A stretch of DNA of 64,000 nt from Nocardia huaxiensis (GCF_013744875.1 NZ_CP059399.1:6696001-6760000), one strand, 5' to 3'; shown: positions 6,698-15,600, counted from the first letter of the stretch. Program-made: numbers and translations. Notes: generated by a model from the letters alone, not told the origin.

Positions 6698-7387
6698 ATG
6701 GTCGAGACCGGTCGGGCACCCGGCGCGCTCTTCGCTGACAGACAGGCCGCCGGCCGGCAGCTCGCCCTGCGGCTGCCAGCCTTCCGCGGGCCGGATGTGC
6801 TGCTCGCGGGGTTGCCGGTGGGCGGGGTCGAAATCGCCTGTACCGTCGCGGATTTCCTGCGGGTTCAGGTGGACGCGCTGGTCCTGCAGGAGCTGCGGGC
6901 CGCCGAGGACGGGAGCGTGTACGGGGCGATCGTGGAGGACGGGGTGCGGGCGCTGGAACTCGAGACCGCGCTCTACGGATTGCGCACCACCTGCGGCGAG
7001 AACCGCACCGAGAGCGGTGCGGTCGAATCGGCGCGCCGCCGGGCGCAGCTGCTGCGCTGCGGACGCGACCGCGCCGTGGTCGCCCGCCGGACCGTGGTGA
7101 TCGTCGCCGACGCGCTGGCGCGCACCGTGGTCGTCCGGGCGGCGGTGCGCTCGGTGTACGCCCGCGGCGCGGTGCGGGTCGCCGTGGCCGCGCCGGTGGG
7201 TTCGGCGGATGTGGTGGCGGCCCTGAGCGACTGGGCCGACAAAGTGGTCTGCCTGCACATCCTGCCCGGATTGGACTCTCCGGACAGCTATTACGAGGTG
7301 TGCGAACCTGCCACCGATGTGCAAATCGGCCTGCTGCTCGCGCAACACGCGAGCGAGTTGCCGGGCACCCACCCGGCAAACCTGTGA
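6698..7387 (+). CDS. Phosphoribosyltransferase-like protein
   Basis: 229 aa from ATG 6698, behind a GAAAGGGG site. The fold looks like type I phosphoribosyltransferases seen next to alpha/beta hydrolases in actinobacteria: an early strand ALRLPAFRGPDVLLAGLPVGGVEIACTVADF and a later core strand VVIVADALARTVVVRAAVRSV at the place of the PRPP loop. In active members that core reads like VDDGxATGxTxxAA. Here the DD pair and TG are replaced (ADALARTV), so PRPP catalysis is doubtful and a regulatory or binding role is possible. It lies 16 bp before the STAS/HATPase gene and probably forms an operon with it. Confidence 0.6.
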   Translation: MVETGRAPGALFADRQAAGRQLALRLPAFRGPDVLLAGLPVGGVEIACTVADFLRVQVDALVLQELRAAEDGSVYGAIVEDGVRALELETALYGLRTTCGENRTESGAVESARRRAQLLRCGRDRAVVARRTVVIVADALARTVVVRAAVRSVYARGAVRVAVAAPVGSADVVAALSDWADKVVCLHILPGLDSPDSYYEVCEPATDVQIGLLLAQHASELPGTHPANL

Positions 7388-7403
7388 CAGAACGAGAGAA
7401 GCA

Positions 7404-8168
7404 TTGCAGAACGAAATCCGCTGGCGGCACTACGATTTCAATGGTTGCCGGGTCGCCTGTCCGCGCGGGGAACTCGATGCCACCACCTATCGCCGGTTCG
7501 TGGACGATGTGGTGAAGCTCGCCGCGGATCATCCGCGGGCGGTGATCGTGGTCGCCGACGAGCTGCTCATCGGCACCGCGGCCTTGCTCACCGCCTTCGC
7601 CAACGCGTGGATCCGGATCAACGGGTTCTCCGGCACGCCGGTGGTCGTGGTCCTCGAATCTCCGCTGACGCGACGGCATTTCGAAGACAGTGCGGTCTGG
7701 CAGTTCGTGCCGCTGGCCCGGAGTGTGCGTGCGGCCGTGGACACGATCGACCGCCCGCCGCTGCGGCGGCGCGCCAGTCTCGGGATCGCCCGCACGGCCG
7801 AGTGTTCCGCGTGCGCACGGCGTTTCACCGCGCTCACGCTCACCGAGTGGGGTGTCGCCGAGGCCGAGATGGCGGGCGCGCTGCTCATCGCCACCGAACT
7901 GGTGGAGAACTCCTTCCTGCACGCGACGGACGGGAAGGACATCCGGCTGCGGCTGGAATACCGGCGCGATCTGCTGAGTATCTCGGTCGCGGACGGGGAT
8001 CCGCAGGAAGCCGTGCGGCGCGACCCGGCTCCGGGCGGCGCCCGCGACTACGGCCTGGACATCATCGCGCGCATTGCCACCACGTGGGGCTGCACGCCGC
8101 AACCGACCGGCGGCAAGGTGGTGTGGGCGGCGCTGCTGACGAAACCGGCTCGGGCGCACCGACATTGA
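7404..8168 (+). CDS. STAS-like plus HATPase (anti-sigma-type) protein
   Basis: 254 aa from a TTG start at 7404, chosen because GAGAGAAG lies just upstream and earlier codons overlap the previous gene. Residues about 10-110 form a STAS-like domain (CRVACPRGELDATTYRRFVDDVV...VIVVADELLIGTAALLTAF). The usual phosphorylated Ser motif DSxGL is replaced by GTAAL. Residues about 125-250 are a GHKL ATPase of the RsbW/SpoIIAB type: N-box ELVENSFLHA and G2 box GGARDYGLDIIARIATTWG. Such proteins act in partner-switching control of sigma factors or as light/stress regulators in the cytoplasm. No cognate sigma factor lies nearby. Confidence 0.75.
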   Translation: MQNEIRWRHYDFNGCRVACPRGELDATTYRRFVDDVVKLAADHPRAVIVVADELLIGTAALLTAFANAWIRINGFSGTPVVVVLESPLTRRHFEDSAVWQFVPLARSVRAAVDTIDRPPLRRRASLGIARTAECSACARRFTALTLTEWGVAEAEMAGALLIATELVENSFLHATDGKDIRLRLEYRRDLLSISVADGDPQEAVRRDPAPGGARDYGLDIIARIATTWGCTPQPTGGKVVWAALLTKPARAHRH

Positions 8169-8174
8169 CCATTA

Positions 8175-8187
8175 CTGTCTGAGACAA
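8175..8187. promoter_or_regulatory. CTGTCTGAGACAA operator-like site 1
   Basis: Contains the perfect palindrome TGTCT-G-AGACA (8176-8186), 42 bp before the SDR start codon. It matches sites at 10677-10689 and 24973-24985 (consensus CTGTCTGRGACRR on one strand). Probably a TetR- or GntR-type operator; the regulator is unknown. Confidence 0.6.
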
Positions 8188-8228
8188 TCAATGCTATGCT
8201 GTGCGAGTCAACACAGCGAGGTGTTCCC

Positions 8229-9233
8229 ATGGCAGGTATCAGCCATCCCCGATTGGTCTTCGTCACCGGCGCGGGCAGCGGGATCGGACGCGCTACGGCA
8301 CTGCGCTTCGCCGCAGCGGGCGCGCAGATCGTCCCCACCGACATCAATGCGGCCGCGGCCGCGCAGACCGCGGCCCTGATCCAGGAGCGCGGCGGCACCG
8401 CACACCCGCACCACCTGGATGTCACCGACCCCGACGCGTGGGAGAGCCTCGCGGACACCGTGCGCGAGCTGTACGGCGTGCCCGATGTGGTGGTCAACAA
8501 TGCCGGGCTCGGACTCGTCGGCGGATTCCTGGACCAGACGCTCGAGGACTGGCAGCGCGTCATCGACGTCGATCTGTGGGGTGTGATCCACGGCTGCCGC
8601 GTCTTCGGCCGCATGATGGCCGAGCAGGGCGAGCTCGTCGGCGGACGGCGCGGGCACATCGTGAATATCGCGTCCATGGCGGCCTATTCGCCCGGCGGCG
8701 TGCTCGCGCCCTACTGCACCGCCAAGGCCGGGGTGAAGATGCTGTCGGAGACGCTGCGAATCGAATTGGCGCCCTACCGGATCGGCGTCACCGCCATCTG
8801 CCCGGGCGCGATCGCCACCGGCATCGTGCGCAACGGCGGACTGCTCGGCGCCGAGGGCATCGAGAACTTCGACAAGTATCACGCCGTCATCGCCCGCTAC
8901 GTCGAGGACTACGGCCCCAAGCTGGGATTCGGCCCCGACCACGTCGCCAAGGCGATCGAGCGCTCGGTGCGCCACAACTGGGCCATCGTGCCGGTGCGCC
9001 CGGAAGCCTGGCTGGCCTACGGCCTTTCGCGGCTGTCGCCCGGCCTGTTCCGGGCCGCCGGGCAGCTCGGCTCCGGACAGGTGGCGGCGCTGCTCCTCAC
9101 CGTGCTGCGGGCGGGGGCGCGGGCCATCCCGGACCAAGCGCTGACCGCACTGGACGAAGCGGATTGGACCCGGCCCGCGCAGGCCCTGGCGACCGTCGGC
9201 CGCGCCCTGCGCGCCGAGACCGATCTCGCGTAG
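8229..9233 (+). CDS. Short-chain dehydrogenase/reductase
   Basis: 334 aa classical SDR. N-terminal Rossmann motif TGAGSGIG (about residues 13-20), NNAG motif (VVVNNAGLG), catalytic Ser in NIASMAAYSPGG and Tyr/Lys in YCTAKAG. It would oxidise or reduce a hydroxyl/carbonyl group with NAD(P). The C-terminal extension of about 90 residues (LSRLSPGLFRAAGQL...) is shared with the second SDR at 18872, so the two are paralogues. ATG 8229 is preferred over the in-frame ATG at 8196, since it sits at the conserved N-terminal distance from the Rossmann motif. An operator-like palindrome lies just upstream. In mycobacteria related SDRs (SadH) act beside MymA-type monooxygenases. Confidence 0.88.
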   Translation: MAGISHPRLVFVTGAGSGIGRATALRFAAAGAQIVPTDINAAAAAQTAALIQERGGTAHPHHLDVTDPDAWESLADTVRELYGVPDVVVNNAGLGLVGGFLDQTLEDWQRVIDVDLWGVIHGCRVFGRMMAEQGELVGGRRGHIVNIASMAAYSPGGVLAPYCTAKAGVKMLSETLRIELAPYRIGVTAICPGAIATGIVRNGGLLGAEGIENFDKYHAVIARYVEDYGPKLGFGPDHVAKAIERSVRHNWAIVPVRPEAWLAYGLSRLSPGLFRAAGQLGSGQVAALLLTVLRAGARAIPDQALTALDEADWTRPAQALATVGRALRAETDLA

Positions 9234-9304
9234 CCGCCACGAAGGCCCGCGATTCGGCACCGTCTCGGCAGCGCTGCGCGGGGCCGGGACGGACCGGGCC
9301 GCGC

Positions 9305-9336
9305 TGAGCACGTGAGCACGTGAGCACGTGAGCACA
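9305..9336. repeat. Four tandem copies of an 8-bp repeat
   Basis: TGAGCACG is repeated three times and followed by TGAGCACA, between the 3' ends of the SDR and the SGNH hydrolase genes. It is a short simple repeat with no evident function; copy number may vary between strains. Confidence 0.85.
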
Positions 9337-9350
9337 GCGTGCCGAGCGCG

Positions 9351-10151
9351 TCAGCGCGGATCGCTGTCACCCGGCGTCAGGGGTTGCAGCACCGGGCGTT
9401 TGGCGGCCGAACCGTCCCGGGACGACGTGCCGCGCAGACGGCGGCCGATCCAGGGCGCGAGATAGGTTGCCGCCCAGCGCAGTTCCGCGGTGGCGAGGGC
9501 GGCGAGCGAATCGGCCGCACGCGGCGGGAGCGGCTCGCGCCAGGTGTCGTCGAAGCCGGGCATCGCGAGCGTGTTCGCGACGGCGTGCGCGACCAGATTG
9601 TGCCCCAGCGGGTTCAGGTGCAGGCGGTCGTCACACCACACCCGCCGATCGACGGTGGCGGGGCACGGTTCGAAGTCGACCACGACCAGCCCGTGTTCCC
9701 CCGCGAGCCGCCGCACATCCGCATTGACCACGCGGACCCGATTCGACAGCGCCCGCGCCACGGGTGCGATCGCCCCGATATCGGGGAAGGTGAAGGTGAG
9801 CACCGTGGCGCCGGTCCCGCGCAGGGCCGAGTACATCGCGTCCAGGTCGGCGAGCAGCGCGTCGCGGTCGAACCGGGGCCGGATGAGGTCGTTCATCCCC
9901 GCCACCACGGTCGCCAGATCCGGCTTCAGCGCCACCGCCGCGGCCAGCTGGTCGCGCCGGATATCGACGGCGCGGCTGCCCCGCACGGCCAGATTGGCAT
10001 AGCGCAGTTGCGGATTCACCTCGGCGAGCGCCCCCGCGAACCGGTCGGCCCACCCCCGGAACATCCCGTCCGCACCGGGGTCTCCGACGCCCTCGGTCTG
10101 GCTGTCACCGATGGCGACATAGCGTTCGAATACCGGTTCAATGGTGCTCAC
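9351..10151 (-). CDS. SGNH/GDSL hydrolase (esterase or lipase)
   Basis: 266 aa. Block I GDSQTEG (residues 16-22) carries the nucleophilic Ser, block II Gly is in VRGSRAVD, block III is VVAGMNDLIRP (the GxND motif), and block V has the catalytic Asp-His pair in CDDRLHLNPLGHN. It is therefore a complete SGNH esterase. No signal peptide is visible, so it is probably cytoplasmic. The GTG start follows CGAGGAG. It sits inside the lipid-oxidation island on the opposite strand and may cleave esters formed by the Baeyer-Villiger-type monooxygenases, as LipR is thought to do beside MymA. That role is inference from context. Confidence 0.85.
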   Translation of the reverse strand: MSTIEPVFERYVAIGDSQTEGVGDPGADGMFRGWADRFAGALAEVNPQLRYANLAVRGSRAVDIRRDQLAAAVALKPDLATVVAGMNDLIRPRFDRDALLADLDAMYSALRGTGATVLTFTFPDIGAIAPVARALSNRVRVVNADVRRLAGEHGLVVVDFEPCPATVDRRVWCDDRLHLNPLGHNLVAHAVANTLAMPGFDDTWREPLPPRAADSLAALATAELRWAATYLAPWIGRRLRGTSSRDGSAAKRPVLQPLTPGDSDPR

Positions 10152-10465
10152 CAGGCGCTCCTCGCGGTCCGATCACACGTAGTGACAAGCGATTTCGGTG
10201 GAGAGGATTCCCCGACAGCAAACCCTACGATGCTGCAGCATTCCCGAGCCGCCGCGCCCCACGCCACCGTGCCGCTCTGTCCGGGAGAATCAATACTCTG
10301 GCTGCCGCCACCCTGGCAGTGCGTCCCGCCAGCCCGTCATCGTGACATCATGCGCCCCTGGACCGTTCCCGCCCTCGCCGCCGGCACCGTCCTGGGCGTC
10401 ACCGCGGTCCTGAGTGCGCTCGCCCCGCCATCGGGCGCCGCGGTCCCGGCGCCCGCACTGCAGGC
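10152..10465. other. Gene-poor region between SGNH hydrolase and small ORF
   Basis: 314 bp. A + strand frame starting near 10350 (MRPWTVPALAAGTVLG...) looks like a signal peptide at its start but degenerates into antisense of the small minus-strand gene. It is not called. The left end holds the promoter of the SGNH hydrolase gene. Nothing else was recognised. Confidence 0.35.
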
Positions 10466-10651
10466 TCATGCCGCGAGCTGCTGTTCCCCGCTCGTGACCG
10501 CGTCGATGAATCCGGTGATGACCGAGACCGCCCGGCGAGGTCCCAGGCAGCATCCGGCGAGTGCGAGAGGCGAAGCGCCCGGGGCGGATTCGACGCTGAG
10601 AACCTCGTCGCGGTAGTCGATTTCGGCGAACCTGGGGGGCAGGGTGCGCAT
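10466..10651 (-). CDS. Small hypothetical protein
   Basis: 61 aa: begins MRTLPPRFAEIDYRDEV and ends DAVTSGEQQLAA. The support is a well-placed ribosome binding site (AGAGAGG about 10 nt before the ATG) and divergent placement sharing a promoter region and the operator-like site at 10677-10689 with the monooxygenase gene. No family was recognised. It may be a small companion of the monooxygenase island or a chance frame. Confidence 0.45.
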   Translation of the reverse strand: MRTLPPRFAEIDYRDEVLSVESAPGASPLALAGCCLGPRRAVSVITGFIDAVTSGEQQLAA

Positions 10652-10676
10652 ACAGGGTCCACCTCTCTATTGATCA

Positions 10677-10689
10677 CTGTCCCAGACAG
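10677..10689. promoter_or_regulatory. CTGTCCCAGACAG operator-like site 2
   Basis: CTGTC/GACAG inverted repeat around CCA, between the divergent small ORF and the monooxygenase operon. Its reverse complement, CTGTCTGGGACAG, matches site 1 at 8175 and site 3 at 24973. Confidence 0.6.
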
Positions 10690-10805
10690 CATTACTCTTG
10701 TGTGATACCCGCTACATCGTGGGTCGAGTCCATGGCGGCCTCGACACGAGGCGCCAGAGGTTGGAAGGCGCACGGCCGCTTTCCTTTCGACAGGCCGGAG
10801 CCATC

Positions 10806-12656
10806 GTGGTCACTGCATCGAACGGCAAAACACCGACGGAAAATTCGCGTCCGGACCACCAGGTGGTGGTGATCGGCGCGGGACCGGGCGGAATCGCCGC
10901 GGGCGTGAAGCTGAAGAAGGCCGGCATCACCGATTTCGCCATTCTGGAGCGCGCCGACGAGGTGGGCGGCAGCTGGCACGAAAACCATTACCCGGGACTC
11001 GAAGTCGATATCCCGTCGCTCGCCTACCAGTACTCCTTCGCCCGCAATCCCAACTGGAGCAGGCTGTTCGCGCCGGGCGCGGAGGTGAAGCGGTATCACG
11101 TCGAGGTGGCCCGCCGCTTCGGGCTGTACCCGCACCTGCACTTCGGCACCGAGGTGGTGAGCGAGGAGTGGGACGAGGACAACCACCGCTGGAAACTGCA
11201 CCTCGCGGACGGCGGCACCATCACCGCGCGCTTCGTGATCAGCGCGGTCGGGGCATTCATCAAACCCAAGGAGGATCCCGGCATTCCGGGGCTGGCCGAG
11301 TACCGGGGCAAGATTCAACGACCCTCGGACTGGGACGACGAGTACGACCTCGCCGGGAAGAAGGTCGCCATCATCGGCACCGGGGCGAGTTCGGTGCAGA
11401 TCACGCCGTCCATCGCACCGCGCGTGGGCAGCCTGTCGGTGTTCCAGCGCACGCCGGTGTGGTGTGTGCCCAAGCCGAATCCGCGAATCCCCAGGGCCGC
11501 CCAGCTGATCCTGCACACGCCGGGACTGCAGGCGGCCACCCACGGTGCGGTGCTGGTGGCCGTCGATCTGCTGCTGCGGGTGATGTCCAACGCGCCCATG
11601 GCGCTGGTGCGGCCGACCATGCGCACCGTGGACGCGGTCGCCATCGCCGGATACCAAGGTCTGCTGCGAACCATGGTGCGGGACAAGGCCACCCGGGCGG
11701 GCCTGACCCCGAACTACGGCCCGATCGCCAAGCGGCCCACCGCCAATACCGGCTATCTGCTCGCGTTCAACCGCGACAATGTCGAGCTGGTCACCACGCC
11801 CATCGAACGGTTCACCGAAACCGGAATCCGCACCGTCGACGGCACGAACCACGAATTCGACATGATCGTGCTGGCCACCGGGTACCACGTGTTCTCCGAT
11901 CCGGAGACCTACACCCCGGGCATGGTGGTCGGCGAGGACGGGCTGGATCTCGGAAAGTTCTACGCCGAGCACGGATTACAGGCGTACGAGAGCGTGTCGC
12001 TGCCGAGCCTGCCCAACCGCTGGACGCTGGTCGGCCCCTACTCGTGGACGGGGTCGGGCTGGCACGCCTTCGTGGAGATGACCGCCGACCACGCGGTGCG
12101 CGCCATCGCCGAGGCCCGCCGCCGCGGCGCCACCTTCGTCGCCGTCCGCCGCGACGCGCAGGAGTCCTACCACCGCACCATCTACGCGCACAGCGAGGCC
12201 ATGCGTTTCTACCTGGCCGAACTCAATGCGCACGTGCCGACCTACTACCGGAATTCGCAGGGCGACAGCACCTATATCCGGCCCACCGGCTTCTTCCGGG
12301 CCCGGCGCGGACACCGGCGATTCCCGTTCTCGGACTACCGATTCGAGCTGCTGCGCCCGCGCCCGGCGGTCGAGGCGGACACCACGCCCGATGCAGTAGC
12401 CGACGAAGCCGCCTCCGGTCCCCTGCCGGTCGGCGCGGCGGCGCCGGCCAAGCCCAGAGCCGCGCGCACCAAGTCCGCGTCGGGCGCGAAATCCGCCACG
12501 GCCGCGAAAACTTCGGCGGCCGCGAAAGCCACCGCCGGCGCGAAGACCCCCGCCGGCGCGAAATCCGCCGCTGGCAGGAAGTCCGGGACGGCCGCGAAAT
12601 CCACTGCCGCCGAGCCGAAGCCGCGCCGCCGCACCGGCTCGAACGGTGACGCCTGA
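10806..12656 (+). CDS. Flavin monooxygenase 1 with Lys/Ala-rich tail
   Basis: 616 aa from GTG 10806 (CCGGAG upstream; earlier in-frame codons precede the family N-terminus). FAD-binding GAGPGG (residues 24-29), second Rossmann motif GTGASS, and family motifs DEVGGSWHENHYPG and ATGYHVF mark a class B flavin monooxygenase related to mycobacterial MymA/EthA. The Baeyer-Villiger fingerprint FxGxxxHxxxW reads YRGKIQRPSDW; the His is Arg (residue 172). From about residue 545 to the end it carries a low-complexity basic tail built on KSA, AAK and GAK units, like the tails of actinobacterial HupB or histone-like proteins, ending KPRRRTGSNGDA. It is first of an operon-like run with the fusion gene at 12693, 36 bp on. 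Confidence 0.85.
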   Translation: MVTASNGKTPTENSRPDHQVVVIGAGPGGIAAGVKLKKAGITDFAILERADEVGGSWHENHYPGLEVDIPSLAYQYSFARNPNWSRLFAPGAEVKRYHVEVARRFGLYPHLHFGTEVVSEEWDEDNHRWKLHLADGGTITARFVISAVGAFIKPKEDPGIPGLAEYRGKIQRPSDWDDEYDLAGKKVAIIGTGASSVQITPSIAPRVGSLSVFQRTPVWCVPKPNPRIPRAAQLILHTPGLQAATHGAVLVAVDLLLRVMSNAPMALVRPTMRTVDAVAIAGYQGLLRTMVRDKATRAGLTPNYGPIAKRPTANTGYLLAFNRDNVELVTTPIERFTETGIRTVDGTNHEFDMIVLATGYHVFSDPETYTPGMVVGEDGLDLGKFYAEHGLQAYESVSLPSLPNRWTLVGPYSWTGSGWHAFVEMTADHAVRAIAEARRRGATFVAVRRDAQESYHRTIYAHSEAMRFYLAELNAHVPTYYRNSQGDSTYIRPTGFFRARRGHRRFPFSDYRFELLRPRPAVEADTTPDAVADEAASGPLPVGAAAPAKPRAARTKSASGAKSATAAKTSAAAKATAGAKTPAGAKSAAGRKSGTAAKSTAAEPKPRRRTGSNGDA

Positions 12657-12692
12657 CCCCTCCCCCGCCCGACAAGGAAGTTGAGGCATTCC

Positions 12693-15266
12693 ATGGAACT
12701 GCCGAGATCAGTTCGCATCGCGCTCGGCGCGACCAGCTACGGCATCAGCGACCGGCGGCTCGCGCCCGCGGTGGGCGGGAAGGTCATTCTGGTGACCGGT
12801 GCGTCCTCCGGCGTGGGCCGGGCGACGGCGCTGCGGCTGGCCCGCAATGGCGCGACGGTGCTCGCGGTGGCCCGGCGCGAGAATCTGCTGAAGGAACTGC
12901 GCGACGAGGCCGCGGGCGCACCGGGTTCGATTCACCCCTATCCGACCGATCTGACCGATATCGACGCTTGTGCGCGGCTGGTGGAGCGCGCGCTGGCCGA
13001 TCACGGGCACATCGATGTGTTCGTCAGCAATGCCGGCCGTTCCATTCGCCGCTGGCTCTCGGATTCCCTGGACCGCTGGGACAATTTCGACGAGACCACC
13101 ATGGTCAACTATCTGGGCCCGGTGCGCCTGGTCATGAGCCTGATGCCATCCATGCGGGCGCGCGGGCGCGGCCATATCGTGAATGTCAGCACGGCCGGGG
13201 TGCACGCGCCGCCGGTCGGCTGGACCAACTACATCGCCACCAAGGCGGCCTTCAATACCTGGATGCGCGGCGCCGCACCGGAATTGCGCGCCGACGGCAT
13301 CACCTGTTCATCGGTGCATCTGCAGCTGGTGCGCACCGACATGCTGGGGCCGTGGCGGATCTACCGATACACGCCGGGCAATTCCCCCGAGGAAGCGGCG
13401 AGCGTGGTGTGCCGGGCCATCGTGGATCGGCCGTATGCCATTCGCCCCTGGTTCGAACGCGCCGGAGCGCCGGTCATGTACGCGCTCGACAATTCGCGCG
13501 CCGCACAGCGCGCCCTGGCCATGTACGCCCGCGTGGGCAACTGGAACAACCGCCCCACCGATTGGGCGCGCTCGATCGATATCGTGGAGCGGTCGGCCAA
13601 TCTGCTCGACGACCTGGTCGGTCTCGCCGGCCGCGCGCCGAGCCTGGACATCCGGAATGTGGTGTCGCCCGGCCGGATTCCGCAGCTGCTGTTCTCGCTG
13701 CGCGGCGGCGTGGGACTGGCGACGGTGCTGTCCACCTTCGCCGCCCGCTTCCCGGATCGAGCGGCCATCATCGACGACCACGGCACGATCACCGCCGCGG
13801 AACTGGAAACCCGGGTATTGCGGCTGGCCGCCGCCCTGCGCGCCCGCTGGCGGATCGGGCGCGGTGATCGCGTCGCGGTGCTGTGCCGCAATCACCGCGG
13901 TTTCGCCGAGGGCATCTATGCCGCGGCCCGGCTCTCGGCGGATCTGATTCCGCTGAACTACGGTTTCGCCGGACCGCAGATCGGTGAGGTGCTGCGCCGG
14001 GAGAATGTGAGCCTGCTGCTCTACGACGCCGAATTCCACGGTGAGATAGCGAAATCCGGTTATGACGGCCGCCGGGTGATCGTGCGCGGTGCGGCCGGTG
14101 GCCTGCCGACGGTCGACGAACTCGTCGCTGCGGGTGGCCCGCCGGTCCGCACGCCCGCCTACGGCAGCTCGATCGTCATCCTCACCGGCGGCACCACGGG
14201 CGTGCCCAAGGGCGCGCCCCGCGGGCTCGGGATGCGCGAGGTGCTGCCCATGCTCGGCACCTTGCACCCGCGCATGCTGCTGGCGCTCGAGGATGCCGCC
14301 CGCTTCGAACCGCTGCCCCGGCTCGGCGCACCGGTGGTGCTCGCGCCGCCGCTACATCACGCGTACGGATTCTTCGCGCTGGCGGCCTGTTTCGCCATGG
14401 CTTCCACGGCACTGATCCACGAGAAGTTCGATCCCGAACAGGTGCTGGCCGATATCGAGCGGCACAGCGTGCACCTGGCCATGCTGGTGCCGACCATGGT
14501 CAAGCGCATCATGGATCTGCCGCCGGAGGTGCGGCGCAACTACAACACCGACAGCCTCCAGGCGGTGCCGTGCGGCGCGGCTCCGCTGCCGCCGTGGCTG
14601 GCCGTCGCGTTCATGGACGAATTCGGCGATGTGCTGTTCAACGGTTACGCCTCCACCGAGACCGGGGTGGGCGCGCTGGCCACGCCGGCGGATCTGCGGG
14701 CCGCGCCGGGCACGGTCGGACGCCCGCCCACCGGTCTCGTGGACATTCGCATTGTCGACGACGCCGGCCGCGAGCTCCCGGTGGGCCGCACCGGCCGCAT
14801 CGTCAACAAGAACCCGCTGCTGTTCCGCGGCTACAGCGACGGCAGGCAGAAGGCCATGGTCGGCAAGTACATGGACTCCGGCGATCTGGGCCATTTCGAC
14901 AGCGCGGGACGGCTTTTCATCGACGGCCGCTCCGACGACATGATCCTGTCCGGCGGCGAGAACGTCTTCCCCCAGGAGGTGGAGGAGACGCTCATGGCGC
15001 ATCCGGCGGTCGCCGACGCCGGTGCGGTCGGCGTGCCGGACGAGGACTTCGGCCAGCGCCTGGCGGCGGCCGTCGTGCTCAAACCGGGGCACCGGGTCAC
15101 CGCGGCCGCCCTCGAGGCGTATGTGAAGGCCACCCTCGCCAACTACAAGGTGCCGCGCGAGGTCGTGTTCGTCGCAGAACTGCCGCGCACCACCGCCGGA
15201 AAGCTGCGGCGGCAGCAACTTCCGGAAGTCATCGGAATCGCCCAGAACACGGAGACGACAGCATGA
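12693..15266 (+). CDS. SDR / acyl-CoA synthetase fusion
   Basis: 857 aa two-domain enzyme. Residues about 30-290 are an SDR: TGASSGVG cofactor motif, SNAG, catalytic Ser in NVSTAGVH and YIATK. Residues about 345-855 are an ANL adenylate-forming enzyme: A3-like loop ILTGGTTGVPKGAP, YASTETGVG, DSGDLGHFD, the RSDDMILSGGENVFPQEVE hinge region and the catalytic Lys in PRTTAGKLRR. One chain could thus activate a fatty acid as acyl-AMP/acyl-CoA and reduce or oxidise its chain. In M. tuberculosis, SadH and FadD13 are separate proteins of the mymA operon; here the two activities are in one polypeptide. It overlaps the next gene by ATGA. Confidence 0.9.
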   Translation: MELPRSVRIALGATSYGISDRRLAPAVGGKVILVTGASSGVGRATALRLARNGATVLAVARRENLLKELRDEAAGAPGSIHPYPTDLTDIDACARLVERALADHGHIDVFVSNAGRSIRRWLSDSLDRWDNFDETTMVNYLGPVRLVMSLMPSMRARGRGHIVNVSTAGVHAPPVGWTNYIATKAAFNTWMRGAAPELRADGITCSSVHLQLVRTDMLGPWRIYRYTPGNSPEEAASVVCRAIVDRPYAIRPWFERAGAPVMYALDNSRAAQRALAMYARVGNWNNRPTDWARSIDIVERSANLLDDLVGLAGRAPSLDIRNVVSPGRIPQLLFSLRGGVGLATVLSTFAARFPDRAAIIDDHGTITAAELETRVLRLAAALRARWRIGRGDRVAVLCRNHRGFAEGIYAAARLSADLIPLNYGFAGPQIGEVLRRENVSLLLYDAEFHGEIAKSGYDGRRVIVRGAAGGLPTVDELVAAGGPPVRTPAYGSSIVILTGGTTGVPKGAPRGLGMREVLPMLGTLHPRMLLALEDAARFEPLPRLGAPVVLAPPLHHAYGFFALAACFAMASTALIHEKFDPEQVLADIERHSVHLAMLVPTMVKRIMDLPPEVRRNYNTDSLQAVPCGAAPLPPWLAVAFMDEFGDVLFNGYASTETGVGALATPADLRAAPGTVGRPPTGLVDIRIVDDAGRELPVGRTGRIVNKNPLLFRGYSDGRQKAMVGKYMDSGDLGHFDSAGRLFIDGRSDDMILSGGENVFPQEVEETLMAHPAVADAGAVGVPDEDFGQRLAAAVVLKPGHRVTAAALEAYVKATLANYKVPREVVFVAELPRTTAGKLRRQQLPEVIGIAQNTETTA

Positions 15267-15577
15267 ACACGATAGTGAACCCCGAATTGGCCGCCAAGGT
15301 GGCACCGCCGCCGTTTGTGGTGCGGTTGAGCAAACGCGCGGCCACACTGCCCGCGCCGCTGCCCCAGCTGTGGGCGGTGCGGGTGTGGGCGCACCTGGTC
15401 GGCAGCACCGGCATCACCGCGGTTCAGGTGGGGCACATGCTGTTCCGCGATCAGCTCATCACCCTGCTCACCGATCTCGGCGCGGACGAGCAGCGCCTGG
15501 CCGCCTTCCGCGCCCGGCACGAGCGGTTCTTCGGGGCCGTGTACGACGGCCTGCGCCGCGCCCACTGGTACATCTGA
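15263..15577 (+). CDS. Small conserved protein of the monooxygenase operon
   Basis: 104 aa. ATG 15263 overlaps the stop of the fusion gene (ATGA), typical of translational coupling. The protein is soluble and largely helical (GITAVQVGHMLFRDQLITLLTDLGADEQRLAAFRARHERFFGAVYDGL). No domain was recognised. Its tight coupling and the 23-bp gap to the next monooxygenase suggest an accessory role in the same pathway. Confidence 0.65.
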   Translation: MNTIVNPELAAKVAPPPFVVRLSKRAATLPAPLPQLWAVRVWAHLVGSTGITAVQVGHMLFRDQLITLLTDLGADEQRLAAFRARHERFFGAVYDGLRRAHWYI

Positions 15578-15600
15578 ATTCCGAATACGAGGACTCACTC

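Noticed and set aside
9305..9336. TGAGCACG tandem repeat as CRISPR or iteron
   Set aside because: Only four 8-bp units without spacers, and no replication gene nearby; a simple repeat between convergent genes.
10350..10616. Possible secreted protein MRPWTVPALAAG on the + strand
   Set aside because: The hydrophobic start is tempting, but there is no ribosome binding site and the second half is antisense to the small minus-strand ORF, which has a good one.
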